Below are positions 60,320 through 64,000 of a DNA stretch of 64,000 bases, in pieces. Location: positions 558,001-622,000 of the forward strand of contig CAWJKM010000005.1 of the NCBI GenBank assembly GCA_963843525.1, in the 5' to 3' direction. Position numbers and translations under genes: made by a program. The notes beneath the pieces are model-generated. The model saw only the letters and a program-made list of their open reading frames with translations, searched no databases and was not told the origin of the DNA. Each line of letters opens with the position of its first letter. Position 1 is the first letter of the stretch. The DNA comes from DATJPR01 sp963843525 (GTDB lineage Bacteria; Bacteroidota; Ignavibacteria; UBA10030; UBA6906).

Positions 60320-62110
60320 TTATTTCAATTTGGGCAGGTCTTTCGTCAGCCGCCCCATGAACCCGCTCTTCCGCTTTTTCGGATCCACCTTCCGCAATGG
60401 CTCATCCTTCATGCTCCGGTTAATCATGAGCCTCTGTCCGATGCTCAAAACATTGAACGTGAAATAGTAGAGGTTCAGTCCCGCGGGCAGTGAATTAAAC
60501 ACCAGCGTCAAAAACACCGGCATGATGTAGACCATCCCCTTCTGCCGCGGATCGGTGATCGTCATCTTTTGTTGGACAAACGTCGTCACGCCCATCACCA
60601 GGGCGAGGCCGCTCAGCGCGGTGATTCCGAAAAACGGAATCGTAAACGGCAGGTGCAGCACGGTGTCCGGGATGGCAAGGTCGTGGATCCACCAGACAAA
60701 GTCCGCCTGGCGAAGCGACACATTCGAGCGGAGCACCGCGTACAGCGCGAACATCACCGGCATCTGCAGAAGAATCGGCAAGCATCCGCCACCCGGGTTG
60801 ACGCCATATTCCTTGTAGAGATTCCAAGTGGCCTGATTCATCTTCTGGGGATCGTCTTTATATTTCGCCTTGATCTCCTCCATGAGCGGCTGCAATGCCT
60901 GCATCTTTTTCATCGACCGTGTCGACGAGCGTGTCAGCGGCAAGGTCACCAGCATGATGATTACGGCAAACACGATGATCACGACACCGTAATTCGGTAT
61001 GATCATCCGGAGAAACTTAAAGATCGGCAACATGACATACTCGGCAATCGGCCGGATGATCCAGGCGGCGCCGAGGTTCATAATGTCCTCAAGCCCCAGT
61101 CCGTAGCTCCGGACGATGTCGTAGTCCAGCGGCCCGAGAAACACCGTCACTCCGGCACTATCCGACGCGCCCCCCTTTAAGGGCATTTTCAACGCGATGG
61201 TATAGGCTTCTCTTTCTCCGTGATCGGGCTCGTTGTGGCGCCGGCCTTCGAGATACGCTCCCTGCGATAACCCGCCCTGCGGCATCATTGCGAGCGCGAA
61301 ATACTTGGTCCGGGCGGCGACCCAGCTTGTATTTCCGTTTCCATCGAACCGGGCGACTTCGTTCGGTTTGGTGGCATCGATTTCCTTTACCTCACCCCCC
61401 ATTTTCGCGTACGCCATGGCGAAGCTTGATTCATCCACACTGTTGTCCTCCGCATAACGGAGACCGCTTTCCCAGACAATCTGGTACTCGTAATTCGAGA
61501 CCACAGACTCCATGTTGCGCCAGAGGAACACCGTCTGGATGGAGTAGCTGCCGTTCGTGAAGATAAACCGTTTGACCAGTGAAGAATGATCTCCCGCCGG
61601 CAACGTGAAGTCCACGGTTGTGCTCTCGTTTCCGGTGAGAGTAAACTCGCTGCCCGCCCGCAACGGCGTCTGAAAGTAGAGATCGTGTGTATTGATCAGC
61701 CTTCCGTCTGTCGATGTGAATAGCAGACTCAGATCTCCGTGGTGGTCGTAGTCGATCAACTGGACCGGTTGCTTGTCCCACGTTTTGAACTGTGTCAACT
61801 CCCACTCACGGATCAATCCACCACGTGTTGACAGGAGGGCGATGTACCGGTCCGTTTTGATGGTTATGAACTTTTCCGTCCCGCCCGCGTCCCCGCTGAA
61901 ATATTGTCCCCAACGGTTCATTCCGGTATCCGCAACGGCCGTCGGTGCCGCAGCTGCCGGGCGGGTCGTGTCGGGCTTCGCCACCGCAACATGGGTCGTA
62001 TCGGTTGCGCCCGGTTTCGGAGGAGTGGGCGATGGAGTCATGTACCACATCCACACGACCAGGAGAATTCCGATAAGGACAAATCCGAGGATTGGGGTTT
62101 TGCTTTCCAT
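60320..62110 (-). CDS. yidC: Membrane protein insertase YidC
   Basis: YidC inserts proteins into the inner membrane, alone or with SecYEG. The 596-residue protein has an N-terminal helix (ILGFVLIGILLVVWMWYM), a Pro/Thr/Ala linker, a large periplasmic beta domain (residues about 70-350), and the five-helix core with YGVVIIVFAVIIMLVTLPLT, KMQALQPLMEEIKAKYKDD, NPGGGCLPILLQMPVMFALY and FNSLPAGLNLYYFTFNVLS. The basic C-terminal tail is normal. ATG 62110 is preferred over a TTG three codons upstream. It follows yidD by 21 bases, and a strong terminator follows. Confidence 0.97.
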   Translation of the reverse strand: MESKTPILGFVLIGILLVVWMWYMTPSPTPPKPGATDTTHVAVAKPDTTRPAAAAPTAVADTGMNRWGQYFSGDAGGTEKFITIKTDRYIALLSTRGGLIREWELTQFKTWDKQPVQLIDYDHHGDLSLLFTSTDGRLINTHDLYFQTPLRAGSEFTLTGNESTTVDFTLPAGDHSSLVKRFIFTNGSYSIQTVFLWRNMESVVSNYEYQIVWESGLRYAEDNSVDESSFAMAYAKMGGEVKEIDATKPNEVARFDGNGNTSWVAARTKYFALAMMPQGGLSQGAYLEGRRHNEPDHGEREAYTIALKMPLKGGASDSAGVTVFLGPLDYDIVRSYGLGLEDIMNLGAAWIIRPIAEYVMLPIFKFLRMIIPNYGVVIIVFAVIIMLVTLPLTRSSTRSMKKMQALQPLMEEIKAKYKDDPQKMNQATWNLYKEYGVNPGGGCLPILLQMPVMFALYAVLRSNVSLRQADFVWWIHDLAIPDTVLHLPFTIPFFGITALSGLALVMGVTTFVQQKMTITDPRQKGMVYIMPVFLTLVFNSLPAGLNLYYFTFNVLSIGQRLMINRSMKDEPLRKVDPKKRKSGFMGRLTKDLPKLK

Positions 62111-62131
62111 GCAATTCAATGCTCCAAAGAA

Positions 62132-62341
62132 TCAGGCCGGATCATACCCGCCTGGATGAAACGGATGGCATCGGGAAATACGTTTGAGACCGCGCCAGAC
62201 GCCACGGAACGACCCATACTTATTCACGGCGTCGATCATATACGTCGAGCATGTTGGAGTGTATCTGCAGGTACTCGGGGGGAGTAGTGGAGATATCGTC
62301 AACTGATAAAGTCGTACGAAGGAAACAACGACCTTTTTCAT
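62132..62341 (-). CDS. yidD: Membrane protein insertion efficiency factor YidD
   Basis: This 69-residue protein matches YidD, a small amphipathic membrane-associated helper of YidC. The signature is VSFVRLYQLTISPLLP, CRYTPTCSTYMIDAV (three conserved cysteines, typically C-x5-C-S-x-Y), GVWRGLKRISRCHPFHPGGYDP. ATG 62341 overlaps the rnpA stop as ATGA, the normal order rpmH-rnpA-yidD-yidC near the origin. Confidence 0.96.
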   Translation of the reverse strand: MKKVVVSFVRLYQLTISPLLPPSTCRYTPTCSTYMIDAVNKYGSFRGVWRGLKRISRCHPFHPGGYDPA

Positions 62342-62727
62342 GAGAGCGCGCGAGCCGCCGAAAGAACTGCTGCCACAAGTTTTGTCATGTCCCGATGTAC
62401 TCCCGCAAGTTCCACACGCCCGACACCTGCGGAAGCGATCGGCGATTTGAATACAAACGCCACCCTGGCCGAACGCCGGACTTCCTGCAACGCGGCTGTG
62501 ACCATCTTCTCTTCGCGCCGGAACGATTCACGCATGAGGCGTCGGACACGGTTTCGTTTCGTCGCCTTCCCCAGGCGTTTCGGCACGGCAAATCCGACCT
62601 CAACCCTACCGGGGAAGTCCGTTCCGATGATGAACAAACACCGCATGAGCGAGCCCTGTGCCCGCTGCCCGCTCGCGAACAAGGATTCGAAGGCTCCACG
62701 ACCACGCAGCGTTTGGCTCGGTGCCAC
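62338..62727 (-). CDS. rnpA: Ribonuclease P protein component
   Basis: RnpA is the protein cofactor of RNase P. The 129-residue product has the RGRGAFESLFASG N-terminus, RVEVGFAVPKRLGKATKRN and the RNR signature KRNRVRRLMRESFR. The C-terminal 30 residues are less conserved. The frame begins at GTG 62727, immediately after an in-frame stop, so no longer start is possible; the ribosome-binding site is poor. The 274 bases up to rpmH (62728-63001) hold no gene that I can recognise; this gap is longer than usual between rpmH and rnpA. Confidence 0.93.
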   Translation of the reverse strand: MAPSQTLRGRGAFESLFASGQRAQGSLMRCLFIIGTDFPGRVEVGFAVPKRLGKATKRNRVRRLMRESFRREEKMVTAALQEVRRSARVAFVFKSPIASAGVGRVELAGVHRDMTKLVAAVLSAARALS

Positions 62728-63001
62728 TCAATAGGCTCGACTGTTGAACGTTCTACCGGTCGCCCGGCATGTCCACGGAAAGAGGATGGTCTCTCTCATG
62801 TCATGACGGTGCTACTCCACGAGGGGCAATAGAGGGAAAACATACTTGAAAGCCAGCGCAGAACGACTTTTCGGAAGGATCTCCGGAATCCGGCACCGGA
62901 GGTGAGTCCTCGGCCTCCGCCATCCCCGCAACCTCCGGTCTCAGGCTGTCTCAGCGCACTTCACTGCACCAGTGGAACCGAACATTTCAGGACGGCTGCT
63001 C

Positions 63002-63148
63002 TTAGCGCTCATCGCTCACGGAGAGTTTTTTCCGGCCGCGCCCACGACGGCGGGCGAGAACCTTTCGACCGTTTTTCGTCGCCATCCTCTCCCGAAAGCC
63101 GTGCGTGTTTTTCCGTTTTCTGTTGTGAGGCTGAAACGTCCGCTTCAT
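63002..63148 (-). CDS. rpmH: 50S ribosomal protein L34
   Basis: A 48-residue, very basic protein: KRTFQPHNRKRKNTHGFRER, then ATKNGRKVLARRRGRGRKKL, which is L34 with a four-residue extra tail (SDER). It is too short to appear in many automatic gene lists. The ATG at 63148 has an excellent AAGGAG ribosome-binding site seven bases before it. L34 next to rnpA and divergent from dnaA is the classical origin arrangement. Confidence 0.97.
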   Translation of the reverse strand: MKRTFQPHNRKRKNTHGFRERMATKNGRKVLARRRGRGRKKLSVSDER

Positions 63149-63355
63149 GCGAGGACTCCTTCTGCTAGAGCGTTCTCAAAACTGCTGTCAAATCGCTGGT
63201 CAAACCATACTCTCCGGCAAAGCAATGTATATTAGCAAAAGCGTGCCAGAGAAACAACGGGGGCACCCAAAGAAAAAAAATTCTTTGCTTGCAAACCCTC
63301 AAGCCTTCGACTACATTTAAATGTACGAAGGCACAAAAAACCTGTTTACAACTTG

Positions 63356-63383
63356 TTGACAATTCTCCGTGCACGGCTATTCT
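63356..63383 (+). promoter_or_regulatory. Possible dnaA promoter (sigma70-type)
   Basis: TTGACA (63356-63361), 16 bases, TATTCT (63378-63383). The -35 overlaps the TGTTGACAA DnaA-box variant, so DnaA could repress its own gene here. The leader to the dnaA ATG would be about 215 bases, passing through the box-rich region. A weaker pair (TTGACC at 63482, TTTATT at 63505) is an alternative. Confidence 0.5.
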
Positions 63384-63428
63384 CTCGCCCGCCCGCACCA
63401 AAATCACTTTTTCGCATAACATAGCATT

Positions 63429-63548
63429 GTGCACATATCGGTAGAACCGATGTAACGTGTTTTTCTTCAAGAGCTTATTGCTTGACCCCTAATGTTGATA
63501 TCTTTTTATTTGCAGGGTTGAAATTCCTTGTATTTTCGATATGTGCAC
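63429..63548. repeat. 12-bp inverted repeat inside oriC region
   Basis: GTGCACATATCG (63429-63440) and CGATATGTGCAC (63537-63548) are exact reverse complements, 96 bases apart, each containing the GTGCAC hexamer palindrome. They bracket the AT-rich stretch upstream of the two TGTTGATAA boxes. They could be binding sites for an origin regulator. Confidence 0.6.
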
Positions 63549-63553
63549 GAAAT

Positions 63554-63584
63554 TGTTGATAAGTTGCCATTGACCTGTTGATAA
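63554..63584 (+). promoter_or_regulatory. Pair of DnaA boxes
   Basis: TGTTGATAA occurs at 63554-63562 and 63576-63584, in the same orientation with a 22-base period (about two helical turns), ending 24 bases before the dnaA ATG. It differs from the E. coli consensus TGTGGATAA by one base. Their place suits both origin function and dnaA autoregulation. Confidence 0.65.
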
Positions 63585-63607
63585 GTCCCTATCCCATTGA
63601 AATTCCA

Positions 63608-64000
63608 ATGGATCAAGCACAAGTTCGTCATACTCAGCCGACTGATGCCGATGAAGCTCGCGAGGTTTGGAACGCTTGTCTGGAACTCATCCGTGATAAA
63701 GTAAACACGCAAAGTTTCAAGACGTGGTTCGAGCCGATTCAGCCTCTTCACCTCAGAGCGGGAAAACTCACCGTCCAGGTCCCGAGTCAATTCTTTTACG
63801 ACTGGCTGGAGGAGCACTATAACGGCGTGATATCGTCGACCATTGCCAACGTCCTGGGAAAGGGTGCCCAGCTCGAGTATGCGCTTGGACCCGAGGAACC
63901 CACCAACGAGAATGACTTCGGGGTGGCTCTTCCACCACCCAGGCCGGAATTCAAAGAGTTCCCTCCGCAACCGGACACGTTCACCACAACACAGCCATCC
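63608..64000 (+). CDS. dnaA: Chromosomal replication initiator DnaA, N-terminal part (cut by window end)
   Basis: The frame from ATG 63608 is open to the last base (131 codons visible). It shows the DnaA domain I pattern: EVWNACLELIRDKVNTQSF, KTWFEPIQPLHL, LTVQVPSQFFYDWLEEHY, then a Pro-rich domain II linker (ALPPPRPEFKEFPPQP). The W-E-P segment is the typical domain I core that binds DnaB and DnaA itself. The ATPase and DNA-binding domains lie beyond the window. The gene is divergent from rpmH across the probable oriC. No strong ribosome-binding site precedes the ATG. Confidence 0.95.
   Translation, partial: MDQAQVRHTQPTDADEAREVWNACLELIRDKVNTQSFKTWFEPIQPLHLRAGKLTVQVPSQFFYDWLEEHYNGVISSTIANVLGKGAQLEYALGPEEPTNENDFGVALPPPRPEFKEFPPQPDTFTTTQPS

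Larger units (their letters stand above)
63149..63607. other. oriC: Probable replication origin (oriC) between rpmH and dnaA
   Basis: This 459-base, relatively AT-rich gap separates divergent rpmH and dnaA. It holds two exact TGTTGATAA boxes (63554-63562 and 63576-63584, 22 bases apart, one mismatch from the TGTGGATAA consensus), a third variant TGTTGACAA (63354-63362), an AT-rich stretch at about 63491-63536 suitable for unwinding, and a 12-bp inverted repeat (63429-63440 with 63537-63548). Gene order rnpA-rpmH-oriC-dnaA and the change of coding strand here support an origin. No GC-skew computation was possible. Confidence 0.7.

Noticed and set aside
62728..63001. Possible small RNA or gene between rpmH and rnpA
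   Set aside because: No recognisable SRP RNA or tRNA motif and only very short frames without ribosome-binding sites.
63165..63470. 101-codon minus-strand frame in the oriC region
   Set aside because: Covers the DnaA-box variant and likely promoters, composition Phe/Cys-rich, no similarity; probably chance.

Overview
The window is one end of a chromosome-origin neighbourhood from a GC-rich (by eye just under 60 percent), Gram-negative, peptidoglycan-making bacterium. A full division and cell wall (dcw) cluster, a meso-diaminopimelate type MurE, a large-domain YidC, paired YfhO-like membrane proteins and an O-antigen-like sugar cluster fit the Bacteroidota/Chlorobiota/Ignavibacteriota side of the FCB superphylum. 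That placement is inference; no rRNA is present to test it. Several promoters look like ordinary sigma70 sites (TTGAAA-N17-TATATT before the AsmA gene, TTGACA-N16-TATTCT before dnaA), which is less typical of Bacteroidota proper.

Layout. 1-2.4 kb: convergent vitamin B6 genes pdxH and pdxJ, then a YbbR/CdaR-like protein. 2.4-28.7 kb: a long minus-strand surface-glycan region with two YfhO-like proteins, two Wzx-type flippases, GT2, GT4 and GT9 glycosyltransferases, gmd plus a GDP-sugar reductase-like SDR, an RfbF-type cytidylyltransferase, an SDR-GT2 fusion, a split transketolase whose C-terminal half is frameshifted, and several methyltransferases. Many genes overlap by ATGA or GTGA, so they are probably translated as a unit. 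28.8-33.3 kb: a plus-strand trio (AsmA-like, rsmA, PAP2) behind a strong promoter. 33.4-51.6 kb: the dcw cluster on the minus strand, mraZ-rsmH-ftsL-ftsI-murE-murF-mraY-murD-ftsW-murG-(PH-like membrane protein)-murC-murB-ftsQ-ftsA-ftsZ, preceded by a promoter with three MraZ-type direct repeats. 51.6-60 kb: mfd, murQ, rsmG, mnmG and mnmE, with two parS-like sites flanking mnmG. 60.3-63.1 kb: yidC, yidD, rnpA, rpmH. 63.1-63.6 kb: probable oriC with DnaA boxes. 63.6 kb to the end: the 5' part of dnaA on the plus strand.

How it works together. From the origin leftward nearly everything runs on the minus strand, away from oriC, as expected for leading-strand genes. The dcw block supplies lipid II synthesis (MurB-MurG, MraY), flipping/polymerisation (FtsW, FtsI) and the divisome (FtsZAQL). 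The left half supplies nucleotide sugars (GDP-6-deoxyhexose, CDP-glucose), assembles glycans on a lipid carrier and exports them.

Most notable points: a MurB-like protein that keeps the FAD-binding signature but has lost the usual catalytic residues; an in-frame TGA with +1 frameshift in the transketolase C-terminal subunit, in a context resembling prfB; an epimerase-glycosyltransferase fusion; a bacterial-PH-like membrane protein inserted in the dcw operon; and three 59-bp tandem repeats each carrying a ribosome-binding site and a tiny ORF.
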